Assembly: GCF_003076275.1 (NCBI RefSeq)
Contig: NZ_CP029064.1
Span: forward strand, 1,188,501-1,252,500
Direction: 5' to 3'
DNA: 64,000 nt
Origin: Microbulbifer sp. A4B17
GTDB lineage: Bacteria; Pseudomonadota; Gammaproteobacteria; Pseudomonadales; Cellvibrionaceae
Under the pieces are notes generated by a model, which did no database searches, was not told the origin of the DNA, and saw only the letters and a list, made by a program, of their open reading frames with translations. The position numbers were made by a program, and so were the translations under genes. The number at the start of each line of letters is the position of its first letter. Position 1 is the stretch's first letter. This document shows positions 37,517-48,062 of the stretch, in pieces.

Positions 37517-37564
37517 GGCAGACCGTCAAAGCAAATTGAATAATGTGGTTCATGTACCGCTTAC

Positions 37565-37667
37565 CTCTATTTGCTTGGTTATTTATATAATGTTTGATCC
37601 GGTATTTTGTGCGGTGTCAATATGGGTGGTGCTTGAAGTTACTACTTTTGTGGGTGTCCGGGATTGT
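37565..37667. repeat. Dispersed repeat, right half, beginning with the 14-bp direct repeat
   Basis: Continues the repeat interrupted at 33737. The first 14 bases duplicate 33724-33737. It runs through TCAATATGG and ends in TTTTGTGGGTGTCC, matching 40115-40212 and, at its end, 20454-20500. Confidence 0.75.
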
Positions 37668-37708
37668 TTTGATTGACCCAAATTTAAAATGGGTATCTTC
37701 TGAGCAGG

Positions 37709-38587
37709 CTAGTCCAATAACTTTATCAATACATCAGACAACCATTTTACCGCGGGTCCCATTGCCTGATTTTTTTGAGTAACCCGATCAACAGGCGTAG
37801 TCCAAGGCTTGTCATCAAGTCGCATGGGGAGTTTATAAAGTTCTCCAAGATTTACTGGTTTTTCGATCAGGTGAGAAGGCAGGTAGGCCCAGCCAATTCC
37901 TTGCTTGATGAGTTCAAGCATGGAGGGGATGCTGTTAGATGTCCATATCATCGATGACACATGAACTTCATGATCTAGTCCATCTCCGTTCACACCGCGC
38001 AAAATGAACTGAGTGTGGGCGGCCAAATGTGATATCTCTACGCTGTCCAATTTGGTTAGCGGATGCGTTGTACTACACACGGCTTGAACAGTGATATTGC
38101 CGGCAAAACATACATCAACTTCCCGCTTATAAGCCATATTCGAAAACATCAGTCCAATATCTACACGCCCATCGTCCACAAGCTGAATAATATCTGGGCT
38201 CGCAACGGATAAAAGCTCGACTTCTGTGGCGGGGAAACGTTGCCGAAACTCCAGCAAAATTTGGCCTAATGTTGGGAGGTTAAGAGCGTGTTCTATTGCT
38301 AGTCGGACAGCTGTCTCTTCTTGCTTGATGATGGACTGAGCGACAGTGTTCAATTCTTCTGTTTGTTCAAGCACAACCTTGGCGTATCCAAATAGCCTTT
38401 GGCCCGCTGCCGTCAAGGTAGGTTTACGTGTCGAGCGATCAAAGAGCTCAACACCTAGGTCAATTTCTAGGTTAGCTATACCTTGGCTAATAGCGGACTG
38501 TGCTTTACCCAGTTTTCGTGCGGAGGCTGAGAATGAGCCGGTATCAACGGCCTCCACAAACATCCGGAGCTGTTCGAGGTTATACAT
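37709..38587 (-). CDS. LysR-family transcriptional regulator
   Basis: A 292-residue LysR regulator: HTH at residues about 3-60 (FSASARKLGKAQSAISQGIANLE as the helix-turn-helix region, here split at KAQSAISQ) and an effector domain to the end. It is divergent from a metallo-beta-lactamase-fold gene 109 bases away, with which it likely shares an operator. The ligand is unknown. Confidence 0.9.
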   Translation of the reverse strand: MYNLEQLRMFVEAVDTGSFSASARKLGKAQSAISQGIANLEIDLGVELFDRSTRKPTLTAAGQRLFGYAKVVLEQTEELNTVAQSIIKQEETAVRLAIEHALNLPTLGQILLEFRQRFPATEVELLSVASPDIIQLVDDGRVDIGLMFSNMAYKREVDVCFAGNITVQAVCSTTHPLTKLDSVEISHLAAHTQFILRGVNGDGLDHEVHVSSMIWTSNSIPSMLELIKQGIGWAYLPSHLIEKPVNLGELYKLPMRLDDKPWTTPVDRVTQKNQAMGPAVKWLSDVLIKLLD

Positions 38588-38696
38588 ATCAGAATATCTG
38601 ATGGTAACTATCTTTAATCTATCTGCTTATTGTATATGCTTTGGCCAATCAATACTCAAGTACAGCCCTGGTTTCCAGAGCCAGGGGGAAAGGGCA

Positions 38697-39329
38697 ATGA
38701 AGCAGTTATATCCCGATTTGTGGCAATCGAAGCGCTATAGCTCCGGAATACTCAACACCCATGCTTATCTTTTGCGGCACCCTGACGGTAATATCCTTAT
38801 TTACAATACCGGTGACTCTGAAGACCTTGATCATATAGAGCTGCTAGGTGGTGTTCGCTATCAATTGCTTTCACACCGCGATGAAGCGGGTGAATCGCTC
38901 AAGCGTATTCAGCAACGTTTTGGCTCAATACTGATGTTTACTAAGTATGAAGCAGTTGCAATCAACCACTACGCGAAAGCGGACCGCTACTTCAATGAAG
39001 GTGATTATCAGCTCGGTGATCTTACGGTACTGGAAACCCCAGGACATACAGATGGTAGTGTCTGCTTTGTCTACCAATCCCCGTATGGCAAAACTTACCT
39101 TTTTACCGGTGATACGCTTTTTCAGTGGAACAGAAAGTGGTCAACACTGGTGATTAAGAAAGCTGGTGGCAGCGAAGCGTTATTGGTCAAGAGTCTATTG
39201 AAGCTGAGAAGAGTGCAGCCTGACGTTGTGATGAGCAGCGGTTTTGTCGGTGAGGTGGGACTGGTAGAGCCCACGCATGATGAATGGATTACGGCTATTG
39301 ATACTCAAATAACTCGATTGAAAGGGTAG
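38697..39329 (+). CDS. Metallo-beta-lactamase-fold hydrolase, incomplete metal motif
   Basis: A 210-residue MBL-fold protein. The start at 38697 follows AAAGGG. The late metal ligands are present (His117 in PGHTDGS and Asp139 in FTGDTLF). The usual HxHxDH motif is reduced to SHRDEAG (His60, Asp62), so at most one of the two metal sites looks complete. Relatives with the SHRDEAG form occur as small MBL-fold proteins of unknown substrate. It forms a likely transcription unit with the DUF1330 gene downstream and is divergent from a LysR regulator. Confidence 0.85.
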   Translation: MKQLYPDLWQSKRYSSGILNTHAYLLRHPDGNILIYNTGDSEDLDHIELLGGVRYQLLSHRDEAGESLKRIQQRFGSILMFTKYEAVAINHYAKADRYFNEGDYQLGDLTVLETPGHTDGSVCFVYQSPYGKTYLFTGDTLFQWNRKWSTLVIKKAGGSEALLVKSLLKLRRVQPDVVMSSGFVGEVGLVEPTHDEWITAIDTQITRLKG

Positions 39330-39452
39330 TGGCCCCTTGATTAATACATATTTGAAAAGTCTTCAGAGAGAAGTGGCTTAAAAAAATTATATTGTCACGC
39401 GGCACCGAGCTGTGTGGCGAAATTTCCGCGATAAATATTGAGGAGTAATGAT

Positions 39453-39821
39453 ATGGCTAAACAAAAGCCCGCTTATCTGGTTGCCAGCTCTTTTATGGAG
39501 AAAGGCCACGGATCACTCGATGCCTATGCAAAGGCAACCCACCCGCTGATGGAAAAATACGGTGGTGAACTACTGGTTGCTGGAAGCCCTGAGCAGTTTA
39601 TGGATCATTACGAAGGGGAGTGGAAAGAGGGAGCGCGCTTTACTTTGTTTAGATTCCCCTCCATGGAAGCGTTACAGAGTTTTTGGAATTCGAAAGAGTA
39701 TCAAGCTGTAAAACACCTTCGTACCGATGTTACGCCGCCTAACTTCACTTTTGGTGTGGAAAGCTTTGATATGGAGGATTGGATGAGTGAACATCCGACG
39801 CAAGCTACCCCCGCTAAATAA
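39453..39821 (+). CDS. DUF1330 family protein
   Basis: A 122-residue dimeric alpha/beta-barrel-type protein with the DUF1330 pattern: KPAYLVASS at the start, YGGELLVAG in the middle, and the RFTLFRFPSMEALQSFWNS segment. The ATG at 39453 is preceded by TGAGGAG at a good distance. The function of the family is unknown. It follows the MBL-fold gene by 120 bases on the same strand and may be regulated with it by the LysR protein. Confidence 0.88.
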   Translation: MAKQKPAYLVASSFMEKGHGSLDAYAKATHPLMEKYGGELLVAGSPEQFMDHYEGEWKEGARFTLFRFPSMEALQSFWNSKEYQAVKHLRTDVTPPNFTFGVESFDMEDWMSEHPTQATPAK

Positions 39822-40367
39822 TTGAAGGAGATTAGGTTATTTTTAGTCGAACTGCTTAAAAGTTATGAAGCACTATTATGAATAGCGCTTTAAGCTACTG
39901 ATTTTGAGGATGCACAAAATTAGTAGAGCTGTTTATAGCGAAGATTGAAGTCAGATTATGCATCCTGGATTCAATCCACTCACGAAGATGCTCATAGTTT
40001 TTACCAGACTGTAAATCTATTTCGCAGAGAAAAGCTCTTAGCACACAGCGGAAGACGCTGTAGTAATAGGGGGTGGCCGCTAGGGAGATTTGAGCACTGA
40101 GTGGAAGAGGCATTGGTTATCTTCTATCTGGTTGGCTATCTATAGTAATTTATCTGATATCAATATGGCCTGCGCTTAGAATTATTGATTTTGTGGGTAT
40201 CCAGAATTGTTCAGAAGTTAGATAGTGGAGGAGTCGGGGGTGTTGCACCATTTAATGATGTATTTAATAAAAGCGAGTTGTGTGATAAATATTTGCAGTG
40301 CTTTGCCGATCATAAGATAATTGGCATTCGATTTCTTTGGAGATAAAGATAATGGGGGTTTACAATT
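39822..40367. other. Intergenic region holding a full copy of the dispersed repeat
   Basis: No credible gene. A copy of the dispersed repeat spans 40062-40212, here uninterrupted. It shows what the locus at 33664/37667 looked like before the IS66-ended unit entered. Confidence 0.6.
40062..40212. repeat. Dispersed repeat, uninterrupted copy
   Basis: About 150 bases beginning GTAATAGGGGGTGGCC, passing GTGGAAGAGGCATTGGTTAT, and ending TTTTGTGGGTATCCAGAATT. It aligns to the two halves flanking the IS66-ended unit. Its nature is unknown; a miniature element or the end of a lost IS is likely. Confidence 0.7.
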
Positions 40368-40742
40368 ATGTTTAACAATTTTTTCCATCTGAAAACCATA
40401 TTAGCAGCATGTTTGATGCTGACTACAAGTGAGGCCTACTCTTATTCGGTAGATAAGACACCTGTAGAATACCTAAGAACTTATAAAACATATGCTATTG
40501 CGACCCTGACTAATGAAGCTGCAAATCCAAATGGGTGCACTATGACTTATAAGGATTATGGTGCTGGTAGATATATTGCCGTTGAATTTGATTCTACAGA
40601 AGGGAAGGAAATGTACAGTGCATTATTGGCTGCATACTTAAGTGGTAGCGAGGTTGCCTTTGGCGCTCATGACGGCCAATGCAAAGTTTGGTCAGAGGAC
40701 AATACTATCCCTATAGCGTATCGAATTGACATAATTCGCTAA
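40368..40742 (+). CDS. Small secreted protein of unknown function
   Basis: A 124-residue protein with a signal peptide (about 1-23, LAACLMLTTSEAYS). Two cysteines (in NGCTMTYKDY and GQCKVW) could form a disulfide. The pattern CTM..YKDYGAGRYIAVEFDS, a helix with YSALLAAYLSG, then a final strand is typical of small secreted single-domain proteins in Vibrio-like and Xanthomonas-like bacteria, but I do not know the family. It stands alone on the plus strand. Confidence 0.7.
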   Translation: MFNNFFHLKTILAACLMLTTSEAYSYSVDKTPVEYLRTYKTYAIATLTNEAANPNGCTMTYKDYGAGRYIAVEFDSTEGKEMYSALLAAYLSGSEVAFGAHDGQCKVWSEDNTIPIAYRIDIIR

Positions 40743-40891
40743 GGCTATTAAAGCTTTTACAGTAACTATGTGACTGCACTTTGATGTGTGGGCGGGGAGA
40801 TAGTCTAACCTATATACCTAGCAGCGGGATAAAATAGTGGAGCTGAGATGCAAAGTTAGCTAATTGGGTTTGGTTTGGGTTTTCCTGATTT

Positions 40892-40920
40892 AGGCGGCTT
40901 TGCGCCGTCTTTCAGTTTTT
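40892..40920 (+). terminator. Probable terminator
   Basis: AGGCGGC and GCCGTCT pair (7 bp with one G-U) around TTTGC, followed by TTCAGTTTTTT. It is 150 bases downstream of the small secreted protein gene. Confidence 0.6.
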
Positions 40921-41087
40921 TCCTTTCTGTGAATATTCGTTGTCACTATTCACGCTCAAAATATTCCCATGAAACTATAGAGCTTTTGCTTTATTGTTCT
41001 CTATTAGGGTGCGGTACTGAATAGATATCAAACTTAATAGGTGCAAGGGCTTTGTGGGTAGCTTGAGAGTTAACCTTTTATAGGTCC

Positions 41088-41431
41088 TCATTCTTCATGA
41101 AGATTTCTATGTTGGGAATCTATAGGTTTTTTTTCTCGTAGCTGTTTTTCGATTTCCTTCGCGATCTTAATGTTCACGCAAGGTAAGACTCAATATTCAA
41201 TAGCTGCTTCAGTACATACTCACGTTTTCTGGTGCTTTTCCTGGTGCCGAAACCAAAGGGTTTGGGGGGAAGGCTGGACATTCGAAAGGCGCAGTTTTTG
41301 CTGGCGCCGAACAGGATGGGCTCACCTGTTTTCTTATTTCGTAAATCATAAACACCGGGTCCGAAAGGAGCGATGAGGAAGTCACTTTTAGTTGGGTCCG
41401 GGAAAGGCTCCCAACTTGTCCATTCGTTCAT
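41088..41431 (-). pseudogene. GIY-YIG-like small protein, frameshifted
   Basis: From the ATG at 41429-41431 the frame reads MNEWTSWEPFPDPTKSDF, then GPGVYDLRNKKTGEPILFGA and KREYVLKQLLNIE, a compact GIY-YIG-like pattern (GVY ... LFGAS ... R). The frame stops shortly after IE. A shifted frame from about 41195 continues LPCVNIKIAKEIEKQLREKK and ends at the TGA at 41088-41090, giving a natural C-terminus. A small deletion near 41195-41200 explains the break. Whether the 85-residue product still folds is unknown. Confidence 0.65.
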
Positions 41432-41980
41432 TGTGATAGCCTTTGTTACTAGTACCTACTAGCACTTATCTGGAGGTAGGATTTGTTACAGAATTAAATT
41501 TGTTTAATTTCAGTAGCTTCCACTTTTTTGTTCGGTTAAGTGTCGGCCAAATCCTATCACCCTAAGAGGAAGCTTTAAAACCCGTAGGTATAGAGATCAC
41601 ACACATACCACATCTCAAAACTGTTAAAACGTTTCTAGGGTAATCCAAACCAATAATTTTCTGCCAAGTACCCAGGTCTCTATGGCCTCTCGGTCGGGCT
41701 GATAAAAAATAATATATCGACAAGATGGCCCCAGCCTGCCGATTTTCACGCTTTTTTAGTTGATGAAATGTCACAAGCGTCCAGGGCTGGAGCCAGTATG
41801 GGCTTTGAGTAAGATTCGGACTTCACTCTTTGAAGAGTTGTGAAGAAAGGTGAAAAACTTGAACGGTTGGAAGGTTTGCGAGGTAGCGAAGTGTCAGTGT
41901 GATTTTGCGTTGACACTTTGTTGGCATCTTGGCGTTAACATCAACAAAACAGCCATTTACAAAATGCCTGTGCAAAAACG
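41432..41980. other. Intergenic region at the accessory/core boundary
   Basis: About 550 bases without a gene I can support. The 70-codon minus-strand frame at 41562-41774 has no family pattern. No integrase gene or tRNA-end repeat was found here. Confidence 0.45.
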
Positions 41981-42015
41981 AAAAAACCCGCGAAAGCCTA
42001 CGCTATCGCGGGTTT
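41981..42015 (-). terminator. Terminator of the tRNA-Leu gene
   Basis: AACCCGCGA and TCGCGGGTT form a 9-bp stem. On the minus strand it is followed by TTTTTT, seven bases past the tRNA 3' end. Confidence 0.9.
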
Positions 42016-42021
42016 GAGATA

Positions 42022-42108
42022 TGGTACCAGAGGCCGGACTCGAACCGGCACGCTTTTAAGGGCGGGGGATTTTGAATCCCCTGTGTCTACCAATTTCACC
42101 ACTCTGGC
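42022..42108 (-). tRNA. tRNA-Leu (anticodon CAA)
   Basis: Reading the minus strand, the acceptor GCCAGAG pairs with CTCTGGT, followed by discriminator A and an encoded CCA. The anticodon stem GGGGA/TCCCC encloses TTCAAAA with anticodon CAA. A long variable arm (CGCCCTTAAAAGCG) and the TTCGAGTCC T-loop are present, as expected for a class II leucine tRNA of 87 bases. Its 3' end points towards the accessory side of the window. Confidence 0.97.
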
Positions 42109-42286
42109 ACATTCGCTGCTCGACCTTGGGGTCGGTGCGAAGAGGGCGTGATTATAGCAATGCTTTGGCCGGGGTCAACCAGTGATTTCAATAACTTAGC
42201 GCATTTTCTGTCGCCCCAGTTAACAGCTCCTAAAATTTCCTATAACCTTCGCGACCTCTCCATTGTTTCTAGATTTCCAGGATTCC

Positions 42287-44493
<2,207 letters not shown>

Positions 44494-44553
44494 TCAGGCG
44501 TCGCTTTTACCCTGCCTGGGGTGCTGCTGGTCTCATTGCGGCACCCCTGTAAT

Positions 44554-44581
44554 TTGTCCGTTCCCCCGATCCCCGTATAAT
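44554..44581 (+). promoter_or_regulatory. Candidate secD promoter
   Basis: TTGTCC (44554-44559) and a perfect TATAAT (44576-44581) are separated by 16 bases, in the tgt-secD gap. It would give secDF its own transcription start. A weak 7-bp hairpin (44518-44547) lies just upstream and might partly end the queA-tgt transcript. Confidence 0.5.
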
Positions 44582-44712
44582 CAGCCCCCACTTTTATTGG
44601 AGGCGGTGTACCTTGCATTCTGCGTATACTGCCCGCATATCCAGGCAAATTGCTTAGGCAGATTGCCAAGATTTACCGGCCCTCAGGGTCACACTAGAAC
44701 AATGAGAACAGC

Positions 44713-46581
44713 ATGAATCGCTACCCGATCTGGAAGTACTTTCTGATTCTCGCGGTTGTGGCCTTTGGCCTGATCTACGCCGCGCCCAATCTCTATAAGC
44801 CGGACCCTGCCGTACAGATTTCCGGGCAATCCAGTGCGCTCACCATTGGCCCCGATGTCCTTGCGAATGCACAAAAAGCCCTGGATGAAGCGGGCATTGC
44901 TCACTTCGGCGGTGAAGTTGGGGATAAGTCAGTACTGATCCGCTTGAGCTCCATGGAGGAGCAGTTGCCGGCTAAGGAGGCGATTCAAAAAGCGCTTGGG
45001 ACCACTAACTATGTTGTCGCCCTGAACCTGGCTTCCACCACACCCCAGTGGATGAAAGATATCGGTGCGGGCCCGATGAAGCTCGGTCTGGACCTGGCGG
45101 GTGGTGTGCACTTCCTGATGGAAGTCGACACCAACACCATTATCAAGAACAACATGGAGAGCTACGAGCAGGAAGTGAAGAGCAAACTGCGCGAAGCTAA
45201 GGCCCGTTACCGCAATGTGGAGCTGGTGGATGATCGCGAGATTATTGCCCGCTTCCGCAACGATGAGCTGCGCAGCCTGGCGATGTCCACCATGCGCAAG
45301 GAATTCCCACAGCTTCAACTGCGCGAATCCGGCAGTGGTGAAAATCTGGAGGTCCGCGCAACCCTGACCGATCAGGAAATCAAGCAGCTGGAAGATTACG
45401 CCGTAACCCAGAACCTCACCACCCTGCGCAACCGGGTGAACGAGCTGGGTGTTGCGGAGCCGATCGTACAGCGCCAGGGCCGCAACCGTATCGTTGTGGA
45501 GCTGCCCGGTGTACAGGACACCGCAGAGGCCAAGCGTATTATCGGTAAGACCGCCAACCTCGAATATCGTATGGAAGCCCGCCCGGATGAGCTGGTTTCC
45601 AACAAGGAATACTTCGAGTACCGCGATGAACGTCAGGCGCAGATGTACGGCGGTGCCTGGCTGGAACGCCAGATCATTATCAAGGGTGACAGTGTCACCA
45701 ATGCCCGCGTCGGTTACGACGAGAGCGGCTTCCCGCAGGTAAATATCACCCTCGATGCCCGTGGCGGTGAGATGATGCACCGCGCTACCTGGAAGAATGT
45801 GGGTCGCCGTATGGGCACCCTGTTTATCGAGACTCGCTTTGAGCCAGTAACCGAGATCGACGAAAACGGTAACGAAGTTACCGTGCAGAAGCGCACCGAG
45901 GAGCGAAAAATTATCAGTCTGGCCACGGTACAGAGTGCCCTGGGCAAGCAGTTCCGGACCACAGGTCTGGACAGCCCGGCCGAAGCCCAGGAGCTGGCCC
46001 TGTTGCTGCGTGCCGGTGCCCTGGCTGCGCCGATGTACTTTGTGGAAGAGCGTGTGATCGGCCCATCCCTGGGTGCGGACAACATTAAAGTGGGTATTCA
46101 GTCGGTGGAGTACGGCTTGTTGGCGGTACTTATCTGTATGCTGATTTCCTACCGCGTATTTGGTTTGGCGGCGAACCTGGCTCTGGCAGTAAACCTGATC
46201 CTGCTGGTGGCGGTGATGTCGATTCTCGGCGCTACCCTCACGCTGCCGGGTATCGCCGGTATCGTACTGACCGTGGGTATGGCGGTGGATGCCAACGTGC
46301 TTATCTTCTCGCGAATACGGGAGGAACTCAGGAATGGGATGCCTCCCCAGACAGCGATCAGTGCTGGTTTTGACAATGCCTACAGCACCATTGTGGATGC
46401 GAATATCACTACCCTGATTGTGGCAGTGATCCTGTATGCCATCGGCTCCGGCCCGGTGCAGGGCTTCGCGGTAACCCTGTCTATCGGTATTCTCACCTCC
46501 ATGTTCAGTGCCATCATGGGTACGCGAGCGATTATTAACTTGTTCTACGGCGGTCGCCGTGTGCAGAAGCTCTGGATTTAA
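44713..46581 (+). CDS. secD: Protein translocase subunit SecD
   Basis: Inner-membrane protein that uses the proton gradient to pull exported proteins through SecYEG. 622 residues with an N-terminal membrane segment, a large periplasmic region containing the KLGLDLAGGVHFLMEV motif, and five C-terminal helices including GIAGIVLTVGMAVDANVLIF. Length and domains are complete. secF follows after 11 bases. Confidence 0.98.
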   Translation: MNRYPIWKYFLILAVVAFGLIYAAPNLYKPDPAVQISGQSSALTIGPDVLANAQKALDEAGIAHFGGEVGDKSVLIRLSSMEEQLPAKEAIQKALGTTNYVVALNLASTTPQWMKDIGAGPMKLGLDLAGGVHFLMEVDTNTIIKNNMESYEQEVKSKLREAKARYRNVELVDDREIIARFRNDELRSLAMSTMRKEFPQLQLRESGSGENLEVRATLTDQEIKQLEDYAVTQNLTTLRNRVNELGVAEPIVQRQGRNRIVVELPGVQDTAEAKRIIGKTANLEYRMEARPDELVSNKEYFEYRDERQAQMYGGAWLERQIIIKGDSVTNARVGYDESGFPQVNITLDARGGEMMHRATWKNVGRRMGTLFIETRFEPVTEIDENGNEVTVQKRTEERKIISLATVQSALGKQFRTTGLDSPAEAQELALLLRAGALAAPMYFVEERVIGPSLGADNIKVGIQSVEYGLLAVLICMLISYRVFGLAANLALAVNLILLVAVMSILGATLTLPGIAGIVLTVGMAVDANVLIFSRIREELRNGMPPQTAISAGFDNAYSTIVDANITTLIVAVILYAIGSGPVQGFAVTLSIGILTSMFSAIMGTRAIINLFYGGRRVQKLWI

Positions 46582-46592
46582 GGGAGTCAGTC

Positions 46593-47594
46593 ATGAGTGA
46601 GACCAAAGTGGAAAACGGCAAAATTACCGAGTACATGGGCAAGCGCGTCTACGACTTTATGCGCTGGCGCAAAATCGCCGGGATTGTCTCGGTGGTACTG
46701 GTACTTTCCTCTATTGCCGCGCTGGCAATTAACGGCCTGAAATTCGGCCTCGACTTTACCGGCGGTACCCAGGTAGAAGTTGGGTACGAGGTAACGCCCT
46801 TTATCAGCGATGTGCGTGACCAGCTGGATGCTGCTGGCTACGATGGCGCTACAGTAGTGAATTTTGGATCTGAGAAGGACCTGCTGATCAAGTTGCCACC
46901 AGCGGTAACTGAAGAGGAAACCCAGATCAGCGCTACCGATCAGGAAACGACGACACCGATTGGGGACAAGGTGGTGGCTCTGCTGAGAGCGGGCAGCGAG
47001 GGCAATGTTGAGCTGCGCCGTGTCGAGATGGTGGGTCCCCAGGTTGGTGCTGAACTGCGCGATGACGGTGGTCTGGGTATGATGGTGGCCCTGTTCCTGG
47101 TGATGATTTACGTTGCCCTGCGCTTCCAGTACAAGTTTTCTTTCGGCGCTGTAGCGGCCCTGGGCCACGATGTCATTATCGTGCTGGGCTTCTTTGCGGT
47201 AATGGGACTGGACTTCGACTTAACCGTTCTGGCGGCGGTGTTGGCGGTAATCGGTTACTCCCTGAACGATACCATCGTGGTGTCGGATCGTATCCGCGAG
47301 AACTTCCGCAAGGTGCGTAAGGCTGACTCTGAGGAGATTATCAATATCTCGATCAGCCAGACCCTAGGCCGTACCTTTATGACATCTTTCACCACCTTGC
47401 TGGTGCTTTGGGCACTGCAGTTCTTCGGTGGTGAATTGATCCACAACTTCTCCCTGGCCTTGATCGTGGGTGTGGTTGTGGGTACCTACTCCTCTGTTTA
47501 TGTGGCTGCCAATGTGCTGATGGCCTTGAATATCAATAAAGAAGATCTGATGCCGCCGGTGAAAGAGGGTGCGGAACTGGAAGAAATGCCCTGA
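46593..47594 (+). CDS. secF: Protein translocase subunit SecF
   Basis: Partner of SecD. 333 residues with a first membrane helix, a short periplasmic domain (LKFGLDFTGGTQVEVGY) and five C-terminal helices including IGYSLNDTIVVSDRIREN. The short acidic insert around residues 105-128 is longer than in E. coli. It ends with a cytoplasmic acidic tail. A TGGCTGCG/CGCAGCCA inverted repeat lies just after the stop but lacks a T tract. Confidence 0.98.
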   Translation: MSETKVENGKITEYMGKRVYDFMRWRKIAGIVSVVLVLSSIAALAINGLKFGLDFTGGTQVEVGYEVTPFISDVRDQLDAAGYDGATVVNFGSEKDLLIKLPPAVTEEETQISATDQETTTPIGDKVVALLRAGSEGNVELRRVEMVGPQVGAELRDDGGLGMMVALFLVMIYVALRFQYKFSFGAVAALGHDVIIVLGFFAVMGLDFDLTVLAAVLAVIGYSLNDTIVVSDRIRENFRKVRKADSEEIINISISQTLGRTFMTSFTTLLVLWALQFFGGELIHNFSLALIVGVVVGTYSSVYVAANVLMALNINKEDLMPPVKEGAELEEMP

Positions 47595-47699
47595 TGTGAA
47601 TGGTCAGTGGCTGCGGTAGCGCAGCCATGGTCGAGCGGCCCCGGCCGCGCTTCGCTGTTGATCAGTGGGGCGCTGTCGGGGTTTTTTATTGGTTGGCGG

Positions 47700-47894
47700 T
47701 TAAGCTCTGGGTTTTTTGCCGAGGGTAATATGCTTGGGGCCGGAGGTGTTGGTCTGGCCACTGACACCCTTGGGTACCTGCTCGATCTCACCGCCACCGG
47801 CGAGGAACGCCTTTACCTGCTCCTCGATACTTGCACTGGTCTCAAGGGGAGCGGCTTGTTTGCGATTGGAAGATGAGGAAGGTTTCTTGGCCAC
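47700..47894 (-). CDS. Small conserved protein of unknown function
   Basis: A 64-residue basic protein with a lysine- and serine-rich start (MAKKPSSSSNRKQ), a central helix (SIEEQVKAFLAGGGEIEQVP) and a flexible tail. Small proteins of this shape (IE..V..FL..GGEI..IP.G.SG) are found in other gammaproteobacteria. The gene is convergent to secF. No function is known to me. Confidence 0.65.
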   Translation of the reverse strand: MAKKPSSSSNRKQAAPLETSASIEEQVKAFLAGGGEIEQVPKGVSGQTNTSGPKHITLGKKPRA

Positions 47895-48062
47895 GGTGCT
47901 ATCCGATTTATGTGTAAGCCGGGCATATTACCACGGCTTGCACAAAAAATCACCCAAGTGGCCAGAGTCTGCGCATAGCGAGTGTTTTGTCGACAGTTTT
48001 TGAATATTTCTGTCGCTTTTGGATAAGTCGGGCTGTGCAGGCCTGCCCGAAAAATAAAGGGG

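Larger units (their letters stand above)
33738..37564. mobile_element. IS66-ended composite unit carrying a GC-rich cargo gene
   Basis: The left end starts GTAAGCGGTACATAAAC and the right end, read inwards, starts GTAAGCGGTACATGAAC. These are inverted terminal repeats matching at 16 of 17 positions and of the IS66-family type. The sequence CTCTATTTGCTTGG directly abuts both ends. Inside, from right to left, are tnpA, tnpB, a truncated tnpC, one inverted repeat, the GC-rich glycoside hydrolase gene, the other inverted repeat and an IS256-family transposase fragment that joins the left end. The element lacks the full transposase gene, so it can no longer move by itself. Confidence 0.85.
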
